Source: Catenovulum sp. 2E275
GTDB lineage: Bacteria > Pseudomonadota > Gammaproteobacteria > Enterobacterales > Alteromonadaceae
Direction: 5' to 3'
Assembly (NCBI RefSeq): GCF_025515275.1
Contig: NZ_JAOPFU010000039.1
Span: forward strand, 1 to 42,792
DNA length: 42,792 bases
Shown: in pieces, positions 1 to 7,446 of the stretch
Numbering within the stretch: the stretch's first letter is position 1
Layout of the letters: each line of letters opens with the position of its first letter
Program-made: the position numbers and the translations under genes
Notes under the pieces: generated by a model
What the model saw: only the letters and a program-made list of their open reading frames with translations
What the model was told of the DNA's origin: nothing
Database searches by the model: none

Positions 1-2
1 GG

Positions 3-47
3 ACAGGCCGTGGTGGTGATACAGCATCAACTACCTATAATGTGTAG
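3..47 (+). CDS. possible 3' end of an upstream gene (partial)
   Basis: Frame 3 is open from the window edge to a TAG at 45-47 and would encode a C-terminal tail TGRGGDTASTTYNV. A rightward terminator at 121-154 supports a gene reading in from the left. The fragment is too short to assign to a family. The other two frames also stop early, so frame choice is a guess. Confidence 0.3.
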   Translation, partial: TGRGGDTASTTYNV

Positions 48-120
48 ATTGATATGATTTGTCACAGGTTTGGAGAAATCCAACCGGTTAGCAAATCTGT
101 TAAGTCAAAGTGAAAATCGC

Positions 121-154
121 AAAGCGGATGAGTGAAAACTTGTCCGCTTTTTTT
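121..154 (+). terminator. rho-independent terminator of the gene entering from the left
   Basis: AAAGCGGA (121-128) pairs with TCCGCTTT (143-150) and is followed by further T residues to 154. It faces right and would end transcription from outside the window before the DUF1439 gene. Confidence 0.75.
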
Positions 155-267
155 ACCGGTTTTTTCTTTGAGAATCGGCACACAGTTTCAAACGTTCTTG
201 CTTTCTCTTCGCGTTGACCAGTGTAAAAATATAACTGTTTACTGCAATCATTTTTAAGGAAGTATGT

Positions 268-831
268 GTGCGCAAATATTTGACGGGTTTAACTCTGTTA
301 CTCATCTCTGTTAAAGCTTTGGCTTTTTCTTATACGCTTGAAATCCCTCAGGCACAACTGCAAACTAAAGTTGATGAAATGATGCCACTTGAACGAGGCA
401 ATTTTTTAGTCACTTTAACGCTGAGTCGTCCAATTGTTGATTTATCGGCTGGTGATGATTTGATTGCAATAGATTGCCAGATCGATGCATTAGCTTTAGG
501 TTCTTTAACCGGTACCGGTACGACTAGAATTATCGGCAATTTAACTTATGATCCTGAATCAGCAGCTTTTTTCTTCAAGAATCCAAAAGTTGAAAAGCTG
601 ACCATAAAAAACTTACCAGATGCTTATTTGCCTGATGTGAAAGATATTACCCAAATGGCAGTGGCCAATATTCTGGCTACTTATCCGGTATATAAACTGG
701 ATGAAACTAAGCAAGATGAAAAGCTGGCTATGTCCTTTTTACAATCAGTTCAAGTTAAAAACAAAAAACTGATTGTCACCTTAGGCTTAAATAATAAAGC
801 GGCTGATAAGATTGTTTCGTCTAATAATTAA
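268..831 (+). CDS. DUF1439 family exported protein (YceB-like)
   Basis: A 187-residue protein with an N-terminal signal peptide of about 19 residues (MRKYLTGLTLLLISVKALA). The rest is a small soluble domain resembling DUF1439/YceB proteins, which are periplasmic or lipid-anchored proteins of unknown role. No Cys is present at the cleavage site, so it is probably secreted to the periplasm rather than lipidated. The start is GTG: TTAAGGA lies 7 bases upstream, and the ATG at 264 is in another frame. It stands alone between a terminator and a convergent gene. The family assignment rests on general sequence character only. Confidence 0.7.
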   Translation: MRKYLTGLTLLLISVKALAFSYTLEIPQAQLQTKVDEMMPLERGNFLVTLTLSRPIVDLSAGDDLIAIDCQIDALALGSLTGTGTTRIIGNLTYDPESAAFFFKNPKVEKLTIKNLPDAYLPDVKDITQMAVANILATYPVYKLDETKQDEKLAMSFLQSVQVKNKKLIVTLGLNNKAADKIVSSNN

Positions 832-863
832 TCGATATCTGCAAAATGATCAGAATATAATGC

Positions 864-897
864 AAAAACCAGCCGCAATGAAGTGTTGCGACTGGTT
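864..897 (-). terminator. terminator of the leftward zinc receptor/propeller operon
   Basis: AACCAG plus CGCAA (867-878) pair with TTGCG plus CTGGTT (886-897). Read on the minus strand the stem is followed by TTTTTG. It lies between two convergent genes and best serves the minus-strand unit. Confidence 0.65.
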
Positions 898-909
898 AGT
901 TGTTAAGTC

Positions 910-2280
910 TTAATGGTCGTGTTCATCTTCGCTTGCTGCAATACCCAACCAGCTAATCGCTTTCGGGGCAAAGTTAAGCTCAATCTCACCTGTTGTTTCA
1001 CCTGACTCCAAATTGATTTGCAAAATATGCTGAGCAATTGGATCGGCTATATAAACGATATGATCATTTTGTGAAATGGTCATGCTAAATGACAAACCTT
1101 CTGGCATATTCGCAATGTCTTGCTCTGAAATATCAATCCGGCTATCGAATTCCCAGTGGCTGTGATCATCATGTGTGTGTTCACTGAGCAAAGTTAAATA
1201 ACCTTGATTATCTAAAATCAAAAAGTGTTCGCCATCAGCCGTAAATGAGTAAGCTAAAGGTTGTGCGCTGGTTTGTGGTTGCCAATCAATTGTTTCCATT
1301 TCATTATCGTGTGGGTTAATGTGAACCAAAATGGCTGCGCCACCACCATGGACAGAGGCTACACCAATAAAGGATTCTAGTTCGTGATGCCCATAAATCG
1401 AACCCACTCTTAATCCATCTAATGCTGATATATTGGCGATTTTTGCTGAGTTGTATTCAGAGCCATTTTGTTGGGTGACTAAAATGCCATCACTACAGCC
1501 AAAGACCTGGTATTCTTCATTTTGTGCTGCGCCGTGTAAATCTGGGCAGCTTTGTTCAAAAATATGCTCATGCTCATATTCACCGTCGTGTAAATGGTAT
1601 ACACCAACTTGGTCTGGTAATACTTTATTTGCTGAGGTACTGAGAGAATCATCGCGGCGAATACTGGCAATTAAATAGTCTTCGCTTGGCTCTGCAACAC
1701 CATGCATATTCACACTATAATTAAGCACAGGTAAAGACTGAGTTTGGTTGGCAATATCAGTATCAGTTACAACTTGTACTGAAGCGACTTCCCCTGTTTC
1801 TGCATTACCGTCATAAAAAACTGCTAATTTACCATCGTGTTTGACTAGATGAGTCGGGCGGCTGCCATTAAGTGTGTAACCAGACATAGTAGGCGCTTGT
1901 TGGTAAGCATGTAAATGATCACCGTGATCTTCTTGCCATAAACCACCATCAATAAACTCAATTTGATCCTGAGCGCGGGTTGAGATCAGCGCATAACGAA
2001 AGTCTGCCGATGAAGACAAACTACTGGAGCTATAGGTAAGAGCAAAATTGCCAAGCAAGCTGTTATCGTCCAAATCGTAAATAAGCGCTTCATTGCTGTC
2101 GCTTGCTAAAATAGCTAAGCGACCCGCACTTTCAATGCTATAGCCATCGTCATGATCGTGATCATCTTCTGGCACTTCAATCGGATCTTGTTCAACAATG
2201 GTTGTTTCTGCGTCACCGCAAGCCGATAGCATAAACGCGCTTACAGCTGCGGCTAATAAATTTAACTGAAAAGATTTCAT
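910..2280 (-). CDS. His-rich beta-propeller lipoprotein, AztD-like zinc chaperone candidate
   Basis: A 456-residue lipoprotein: signal peptide with lipobox LSAC at about residues 18-21, then an acidic His cluster (EDDHDHDD). The body looks like a WD/YVTN-type seven-bladed propeller, with His-rich stretches inside (EDHGDHLHAY, HTHDDHSHWEF) and a C-terminal EDEHDH. This composition resembles AztD, the periplasmic zinc chaperone of alphaproteobacterial AztABC importers. Homology is inferred from architecture, not a search. It follows the ZnuD-like receptor by 33 bases and probably shares its Zur-controlled transcript. No aztABC genes are nearby, so the partner would be the outer-membrane receptor. 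AAGGA precedes the ATG. Confidence 0.6.
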   Translation of the reverse strand: MKSFQLNLLAAAVSAFMLSACGDAETTIVEQDPIEVPEDDHDHDDGYSIESAGRLAILASDSNEALIYDLDDNSLLGNFALTYSSSSLSSSADFRYALISTRAQDQIEFIDGGLWQEDHGDHLHAYQQAPTMSGYTLNGSRPTHLVKHDGKLAVFYDGNAETGEVASVQVVTDTDIANQTQSLPVLNYSVNMHGVAEPSEDYLIASIRRDDSLSTSANKVLPDQVGVYHLHDGEYEHEHIFEQSCPDLHGAAQNEEYQVFGCSDGILVTQQNGSEYNSAKIANISALDGLRVGSIYGHHELESFIGVASVHGGGAAILVHINPHDNEMETIDWQPQTSAQPLAYSFTADGEHFLILDNQGYLTLLSEHTHDDHSHWEFDSRIDISEQDIANMPEGLSFSMTISQNDHIVYIADPIAQHILQINLESGETTGEIELNFAPKAISWLGIAASEDEHDH

Positions 2281-2313
2281 TTGCGTATATTCCTTTTTGT
2301 TTAAATTTTTCGA

Positions 2314-4695
2314 TTAAAAATAACCACGGATACCGGCGGTGAAATTACGTCCGGGGCGTGGCGCTAAATCTTTTAAAAATGAGGTGTGAACTCGGGCTTC
2401 GCTGTCGGTTAAGTTATTTATTTTTAAATACAAAGCGGTATTTAAATTAAATAAAGATAAGTCATAAGCGATATTGGCATCGACTAGGGTATAACCCGAG
2501 GTGACGGTTTCGTAATCTGAAATTTTATCTTGCTCTTGATATCGAGTGATATCCAATTGTGCATTTAATTGACTGGTTTGGTAGCTAAACTGAGTACCTA
2601 AACGTAACGGAGGAGTACGTGGTAAATCACCGCCATCTTTTAATTTGGCGCGAACATAGTCAGAAAATAAACTGGTTTTAAATTCATCTGTGATTTGCCA
2701 TGCGAGTTGGGCTTCAAAACCATGCAAAACAACATCATCTGTTTGGAATAAATAAACCGGTAATTCAGAGGCATGTTCGTGATCATGATTATGTTCATCT
2801 GTTTCTTCTGCATGATCATGTGTCACTTCTGCATATAAGCCAGTTGCTGTTTGGTAATAATAGTTATCAACCTGATTGTAAAAAGCGTTAAAGACAAAAC
2901 CTAAATCGCCTTGAGTCTTACGTAAGGTAAAATCAATATTCTTTGCAGTTTCTAGCTCAACTGGTTGTTGATTAAGTTCAAAGTGGGTCTCATCTCCGTG
3001 CTGATGAAAATTAAATAATGAGCCAATTTCGTACGAGGCTGTGCCAATATGTGGACCAAAAGACATTAACTCTGATGCTGAAGGGGCGCGCTGAGATCTG
3101 GATACTGAAAGCCCGATATTATAGCCAGGGGTAAAATCCCAAACGAATCCAGTTGATAAGCTTACAGGGGTAAATTTTTGCTCAACACGATACACACTAG
3201 TGTAACCAGAGTTGTCATGATCATGGTCGTGCTCTTCTTCTTCGGTTTCATCTGAATGAGCATGTACTGCCAACTCAGGCAATAAAACTTGATTTGCGGT
3301 TAATTCAACTTGATCTGCTCTTGCGCCTAATTGCACTAAAACATCACCAAAATGTTTTTCTTCCATTAAGGCGATGGCAAACGTTTGTGATTCAGATGGT
3401 GGCGTAAATGCTTCGCTGCCTTTGGCTGAAATATCACTATTTTTGTAATGGAAACTCAATCCACCTTTCCAGTCAAAAAACGGATTGTGGTGTAACTCTA
3501 CCCGTAATTCTTGGGTTGAGTTTTCAAATACAGTCCCTACGCTGCTATTTTCTATTTCGGCATGTTCATACTCAGTGCTTGCGGCGCGAATATTAAGTTG
3601 ATTAAAAATTGAGTTAGCTAATTTAAGTTCACTTAATAATTGGATTCGGGTTTGCTCTAAATCAGCATACACATTTTCGGCAGTTTCTTCTGCATCGCTC
3701 TCTACTTCACCATGGGTATGCCCCGGAATACCGTATTCTCGGTTAAATTGCTCAACTGCAATACCGAGATAACCATTATCTAATAAATAACTGCTGCCTA
3801 ATGTAAAACCATTAGACTCTTCGCTACTGTTGGCAATTTTGCCTTCAGCTGTAGGCACTTTGTAATCATCGGCTTCACGCCAATGGGCATCAGCATAAAA
3901 AGCAACTGAGTCTGACCCTGTGGTTAAATTAAACGCGGCTAATTTTTTGTCATTAACCGAGCTGGCTTCAAGTAGCCATTCGCCTTGAGTTGTATTTTCA
4001 ACTGGCACTCTAAAATCGACAACGTTAACCACACCACCTATTGCGCCACTGCCATAAAACAAAGTAGCTGGACCGCGTAATACTTCAATTTGTTGTGCGG
4101 TTGAAACCTCAGATGACACGGAGTGATCTGGCCCGACGCGTGAAACATCGCCCACATCTAAACCATTTTGTGCAATCATCACTCGTGGGCCGCTCAAGCC
4201 TCGAATAATGGGAGTGCTGGCAACATTTGCATGAAAATTAGTATGTACACCGGCGAGTTTTTCTAAACTGTCACCTAAAGTTGCAGCTTGTTGCTGCCTT
4301 AATGTTTCACCGGCAATCACATTAACCGGAGTGGCCGATTCCATGACTGACAAATGAACCGGTGAAGCCACTACATCTATGACTTCAATCGGCGAACGGT
4401 TGAGTTTAATAATATATTGATTTAAGCCCTGCTTTGGTATTTCTACATGCTGATGGCGGTGAGCAAAATTTTTGGCAAAAATATGTAGCTCATTTTCACC
4501 AATCGGCAAATTAGAGAGCTGAAATTGACCTTGTTCATTAGTTTTGGCTGAAAATGGGGTGCCTTCGACTTTAACTCTGGCATTGGCGATAGGGTTTCCT
4601 TGTTGATTTAATACTACTCCGCTTAGATTTTGCGCAGCAGATACAAATGGAAATAGCGCAGCAACTGCTATTGCTATCCGTTTCTTATGATACAT
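2314..4695 (-). CDS. TonB-dependent receptor, ZnuD-like zinc uptake
   Basis: About 793 residues. After the signal peptide (ending near SAA|QN) comes a CarboxypepD_reg-like beta-sandwich (about residues 24-105). A plug domain follows (IRGLSGPRVMIAQNGL, EVLRGPATLFYGSGAIGGVV), then a beta-barrel ending RNFTAGIRGYF with a C-terminal aromatic. Several predicted surface loops are loaded with His and acidic residues (HDHDHDNSG, THDHAEETDEHNHDHEH), as in ZnuD-type zinc receptors. The longest reading frame begins at a TTG at 4707. The ATG at 4695 is preferred because GGAGAGG sits just upstream of it. Two Zur boxes lie immediately upstream, so induction by zinc limitation is expected. It heads the operon with the propeller lipoprotein. 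Confidence 0.85.
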   Translation of the reverse strand: MYHKKRIAIAVAALFPFVSAAQNLSGVVLNQQGNPIANARVKVEGTPFSAKTNEQGQFQLSNLPIGENELHIFAKNFAHRHQHVEIPKQGLNQYIIKLNRSPIEVIDVVASPVHLSVMESATPVNVIAGETLRQQQAATLGDSLEKLAGVHTNFHANVASTPIIRGLSGPRVMIAQNGLDVGDVSRVGPDHSVSSEVSTAQQIEVLRGPATLFYGSGAIGGVVNVVDFRVPVENTTQGEWLLEASSVNDKKLAAFNLTTGSDSVAFYADAHWREADDYKVPTAEGKIANSSEESNGFTLGSSYLLDNGYLGIAVEQFNREYGIPGHTHGEVESDAEETAENVYADLEQTRIQLLSELKLANSIFNQLNIRAASTEYEHAEIENSSVGTVFENSTQELRVELHHNPFFDWKGGLSFHYKNSDISAKGSEAFTPPSESQTFAIALMEEKHFGDVLVQLGARADQVELTANQVLLPELAVHAHSDETEEEEHDHDHDNSGYTSVYRVEQKFTPVSLSTGFVWDFTPGYNIGLSVSRSQRAPSASELMSFGPHIGTASYEIGSLFNFHQHGDETHFELNQQPVELETAKNIDFTLRKTQGDLGFVFNAFYNQVDNYYYQTATGLYAEVTHDHAEETDEHNHDHEHASELPVYLFQTDDVVLHGFEAQLAWQITDEFKTSLFSDYVRAKLKDGGDLPRTPPLRLGTQFSYQTSQLNAQLDITRYQEQDKISDYETVTSGYTLVDANIAYDLSLFNLNTALYLKINNLTDSEARVHTSFLKDLAPRPGRNFTAGIRGYF

Positions 4696-4714
4696 TAACC
4701 TCTCCAATTAAATT

Positions 4715-4727
4715 GTTATGTTATAAC
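4715..4727. promoter_or_regulatory. Zur box 1
   Basis: GTTATGTTATAAC differs by one base from the palindromic gammaproteobacterial Zur core GTTATATTATAAC. It lies 20 bases from the receptor ATG, where a bound repressor would block that promoter. Confidence 0.8.
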
Positions 4728-4737
4728 GTTTATTTAT

Positions 4738-4750
4738 GTTATATTGTAAC
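4738..4750. promoter_or_regulatory. Zur box 2
   Basis: GTTATATTGTAAC also differs by one base from the same core. It starts 23 bases after box 1, about two helical turns, so both Zur dimers could bind on the same face. It lies 76 bases before the MerC-like ATG and could serve the rightward operon. Confidence 0.78.
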
Positions 4751-4825
4751 CATTGCAAAGGCAAGCCATGTAAACTTTATTTATTTTTGAGTGATGGCTG
4801 TTTCGATTCATGTAAGGATTTATAA

Positions 4826-5269
4826 ATGACTAAAGTCCAGTTTTTAAGTGATAAGTTGGCAATTTTTCTCTCATCTGTTTGTTTAATTCATTGTTTATTA
4901 TTACCTTTTGTTTTAATTGTAGTGCCATCATTAGGTACTTTATTGAGTGTCGACCATGAAACCTTTCACCTTCTTTTACTGTATTTTGTTGTTCCGCTAG
5001 GGCTAGTAGCTCTAACCTTAGGCTATCAACACCATAAAAATGGCAAAGTATTAACTATTGGTTTGGCAGGGCTATTAATGCTGACTCTAATTGCTGTGTT
5101 TGGGCATGATTTTTTAGGAGAAACTCTTGAGCTTGCTTTAACTGTGATGACCACAATTTTGATTGCTTACGCCCATTATCAAAACTATAAATTGCGAAAA
5201 TATCACGATTGTAAAATTAAACTTTCAGCGAATCATAACCAGATTAAACCCATTGATGAGTCGAGATAA
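4826..5269 (+). CDS. MerC-domain membrane protein
   Basis: A 147-residue protein with about four transmembrane segments. The N-terminal helix carries a Cys pair (C19 and C23 in CLIHC), typical of the MerC family, and the protein has a hydrophilic tail with His and Lys. MerC proteins move mercuric ions in mercury-resistance systems, but many relatives sit in zinc-regulated loci, and no other mer genes are here. TAAGGA lies 7 bases before the ATG. It is the first gene of a tightly packed Zur-controlled operon (MerC, DUF1826, DUF2796, Zur), only 2 bases from the next gene. A role in metal transport across the inner membrane is inference. Confidence 0.8.
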   Translation: MTKVQFLSDKLAIFLSSVCLIHCLLLPFVLIVVPSLGTLLSVDHETFHLLLLYFVVPLGLVALTLGYQHHKNGKVLTIGLAGLLMLTLIAVFGHDFLGETLELALTVMTTILIAYAHYQNYKLRKYHDCKIKLSANHNQIKPIDESR

Positions 5270-5271
5270 TA

Positions 5272-5898
5272 ATGGAACCTGTGATACAAATACCGTCAAA
5301 ACTTCGCTTGAGTAATGAATCTGAAAATGTGGACGTATTAACGAACATTTATCAAGAACATTGCAATTTATCGGTCTGGAAACGCAATTTACCAGCCAGT
5401 TTAGTCAAAAATATTAATACTTTATTAGATTCCGATAAGCATTTAAAACTAATCAGGCAAGTCACGCCCGACAGTTTATATGATGATATTTATCCGACTT
5501 TAGATGAATTTGAATGTGCACAAGAACTCATTACAGATATGACTCTGTTAGTTGATATGTTTTGTTGTTTATTTGATTTAAAACAAGCTGGTTTACGCAT
5601 GGCTATTTTAAATCAGGCTATGTGCCCTAAATTTCATGTTGATAAAGTGCCTTGTCGTTTAATTACAACTTATGCTGGTAGTGGTACGCAATGGTTACCG
5701 AATGAGTTAGTTGATCGTTTAAGTTTAGATTTAAAGACTGCTGAAAGTCATCATATTGCGCAATTAAGTAGTGGAGATGTTGCTTTATTAAAAGGAGAAA
5801 GTTGGCCGAATAATCAAAATGCGGGTTTAGTGCATAGATCTCCAGAGCTAAAAGCAGGCGAAAAACGATTAATTTTAACTTTGGATATTGTACATTAA
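5272..5898 (+). CDS. DUF1826 family protein, zinc-responsive
   Basis: A 208-residue soluble protein without a signal peptide. It resembles DUF1826, a family of unknown function known from Zur-controlled clusters. A pattern FHVD (H122, D124), then VHRSP (H188), then EKRLILTLD (R199) matches the HxD...H...R facial triad and 2-oxoglutarate-binding Arg of Fe(II)/2OG dioxygenases. The same spacing occurs in the PiuC-like protein of this window. No enzyme activity is established for the family. It starts 2 bases after the MerC-like stop, so translation is probably coupled. Confidence 0.8.
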   Translation: MEPVIQIPSKLRLSNESENVDVLTNIYQEHCNLSVWKRNLPASLVKNINTLLDSDKHLKLIRQVTPDSLYDDIYPTLDEFECAQELITDMTLLVDMFCCLFDLKQAGLRMAILNQAMCPKFHVDKVPCRLITTYAGSGTQWLPNELVDRLSLDLKTAESHHIAQLSSGDVALLKGESWPNNQNAGLVHRSPELKAGEKRLILTLDIVH

Positions 5899-5918
5899 TT
5901 TATTTTTGGGAGTGTTTT

Positions 5919-6503
5919 ATGGTTATTCAGGTCACTGATTTATTTAAAAAAATAGCTATGGTTGGTTTAATACCTTATCTATGTTGCTTGAGTTATGTTG
6001 CTATTGCTCATGAGCATATACATACAAGTCATTCACCTCATGTGCATGGAGTAGCTGAACTTAATTTAATTGTTGAACACAATAAGCTGGAAATACAATT
6101 TAATTCACCAGCTATTAATTTACTCGGTTTTGAATACAGAGCGCATACAACTGCCGAAATAGCTGAGGTCGAACAGGCTAAAGATCACCTTATAAATGCG
6201 AATAAAATGTTTGTATTTGAAAATGCTGATTGTCAACAGACAGCAATCAAACTCGACTTTTCGGCTGTTGAGCCAGTGACCAAACGTGATCAACATCAAA
6301 ACGAATCACAAGCGCCTTTACATAGTGAGGTGAGTGCTAGATACCAGTTTAAATGTAATTCAGGAACAGAACTAACCAGAGTAAATGTAAAATTATTTGA
6401 ATACTTTCAATATATTAAACACATAAAAGCTTTTTGGATTGCAAAATCAGGACAAGGAGTCGCTGAACTCAATACTAGTTCAACTACGATTAATTTAAAC
6501 TGA
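5919..6503 (+). CDS. DUF2796 (ZrgA-like) periplasmic zinc-binding protein
   Basis: A 194-residue exported protein with a signal peptide to about residue 30. A His-rich stretch follows at once (HEHIHTSHSPHVHG), then a beta-rich domain with two Cys (in ADCQQT and FKCNSG) that could form a disulfide. The His-rich start and VHGVAELN motif are typical of DUF2796, whose member ZrgA from Vibrio binds zinc. In Vibrio, ZrgA is accompanied by ABC-type partners (ZrgB-E). None of those is present here. GGGAG lies 6 bases before the ATG. It is the third gene of the Zur-controlled operon. Confidence 0.82.
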   Translation: MVIQVTDLFKKIAMVGLIPYLCCLSYVAIAHEHIHTSHSPHVHGVAELNLIVEHNKLEIQFNSPAINLLGFEYRAHTTAEIAEVEQAKDHLINANKMFVFENADCQQTAIKLDFSAVEPVTKRDQHQNESQAPLHSEVSARYQFKCNSGTELTRVNVKLFEYFQYIKHIKAFWIAKSGQGVAELNTSSTTINLN

Positions 6504-6514
6504 CAGGAAATGCT

Positions 6515-6967
6515 ATGGATAGCTCAAACTATTTTTTGAATCAGGCTGAATATCTCTGTAAAGCAAACAACGAACGTTTTACTTATAAACGTAGGCTAAT
6601 TTTAAAAGCGCTGCTGGAATCTCAAAAAGCTTTGTCTGCTTATGAAATCATCGAGTATTGTAAAACTGAGTTTAATGTGCGATTTCCTCCGATGTCTGTA
6701 TACCGAATTCTGGAATTTTTAGTTGAACAGAACCTGGTATTTAAGTTGGAAATTGCCAACCGGTATGTTGCTTGCCATGCAAGTAAGAGTGACCATGCTA
6801 TACAACTAACCCAATATCTGTACTGTAGTGAATGTAAAGCCGTAAAAGTGATTTTAATTGATTCAGATATTATCAATAAACTGACAGTGAAGCTCACAGA
6901 TGTTAATTTGAGTTTAACTCGAAAACAAATTGAGATGAGCTGTATTTGCAGTTTATGCCAAAATTAA
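6515..6967 (+). CDS. zur: Fur-family zinc uptake regulator Zur
   Basis: A 150-residue Fur-family repressor. An N-terminal winged helix (about residues 20-80, including RFPPMSVYRILEFLVEQ) is followed by a dimerisation domain. Two Cys pairs, C104/C107 (CSEC) and C145/C148 (CSLC), form the structural zinc site usual in Zur. His and Cys residues at HASKSDHA supply part of the regulatory zinc site. Context makes it Zur rather than Fur: it is the last gene of an operon of zinc-type genes behind two Zur boxes, so it is probably autoregulated. CAGGAAA precedes the ATG. Confidence 0.88.
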   Translation: MDSSNYFLNQAEYLCKANNERFTYKRRLILKALLESQKALSAYEIIEYCKTEFNVRFPPMSVYRILEFLVEQNLVFKLEIANRYVACHASKSDHAIQLTQYLYCSECKAVKVILIDSDIINKLTVKLTDVNLSLTRKQIEMSCICSLCQN

Positions 6968-7334
6968 ATATAGATTCGGTTTTTATACTCGAATTGTTTA
7001 AACCACTGTATCTTCTATCGATTCATTGTATTTAATGAGAGTATTGAGGTGTTAACTCTAATTCATTTAACTACAAAGAGTTATCCAATATAAACTGGTA
7101 TTTTGCCTTTGGATGAATTTAACTTTAATTAACCCTACCTGATTTATTCACTTCAACCATTAATTATTTGCGAAACAGGTTCGGTCATTAATAGCGCGAA
7201 TATCAATCCGTACTAATTCTTGTTAAATAAATCCATTTAATATTTACATTATTTTATCAAAGTTAAAGTAATAAATACGTTTTTAGTGGTTAAAACTTAT
7301 CTTGCAGAGATTATTCATAAGTAAATTTTATTAA
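6968..7334. other. AT-rich non-coding stretch between zur and the siderophore receptor
   Basis: No convincing ORF, repeat or RNA gene is visible. A weak inverted repeat just after zur (ATTCG...CGAAT, about 6974-6994) may help end transcription. The right part carries the promoter for the receptor gene, with the Fur box that follows. Confidence 0.5.
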
Positions 7335-7361
7335 TGCAAATGATAATTAATATTATTTGCA
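7335..7361. promoter_or_regulatory. Fur box
   Basis: A 27-base inverted repeat with arms TGCAAATGATAAT and AATATTATTTGCA, 11 of 13 arm positions complementary. It contains the GATAAT-type hexamers of the Fur consensus. It lies 86 bases before the receptor ATG, so iron repression is expected. Confidence 0.85.
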
Positions 7362-7446
7362 TTGTTGTTGTTTTGGCGTTAGATTAGCGCTCCATTTTAT
7401 TGACACTGTCTTTGATAACACATTTAAAAATACTTGGAATACAACA

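Noticed and set aside
7357-7446. N-terminal extension of the siderophore receptor
   Set aside because: It would start inside the Fur box and add a non-signal-like stretch before a good signal peptide.
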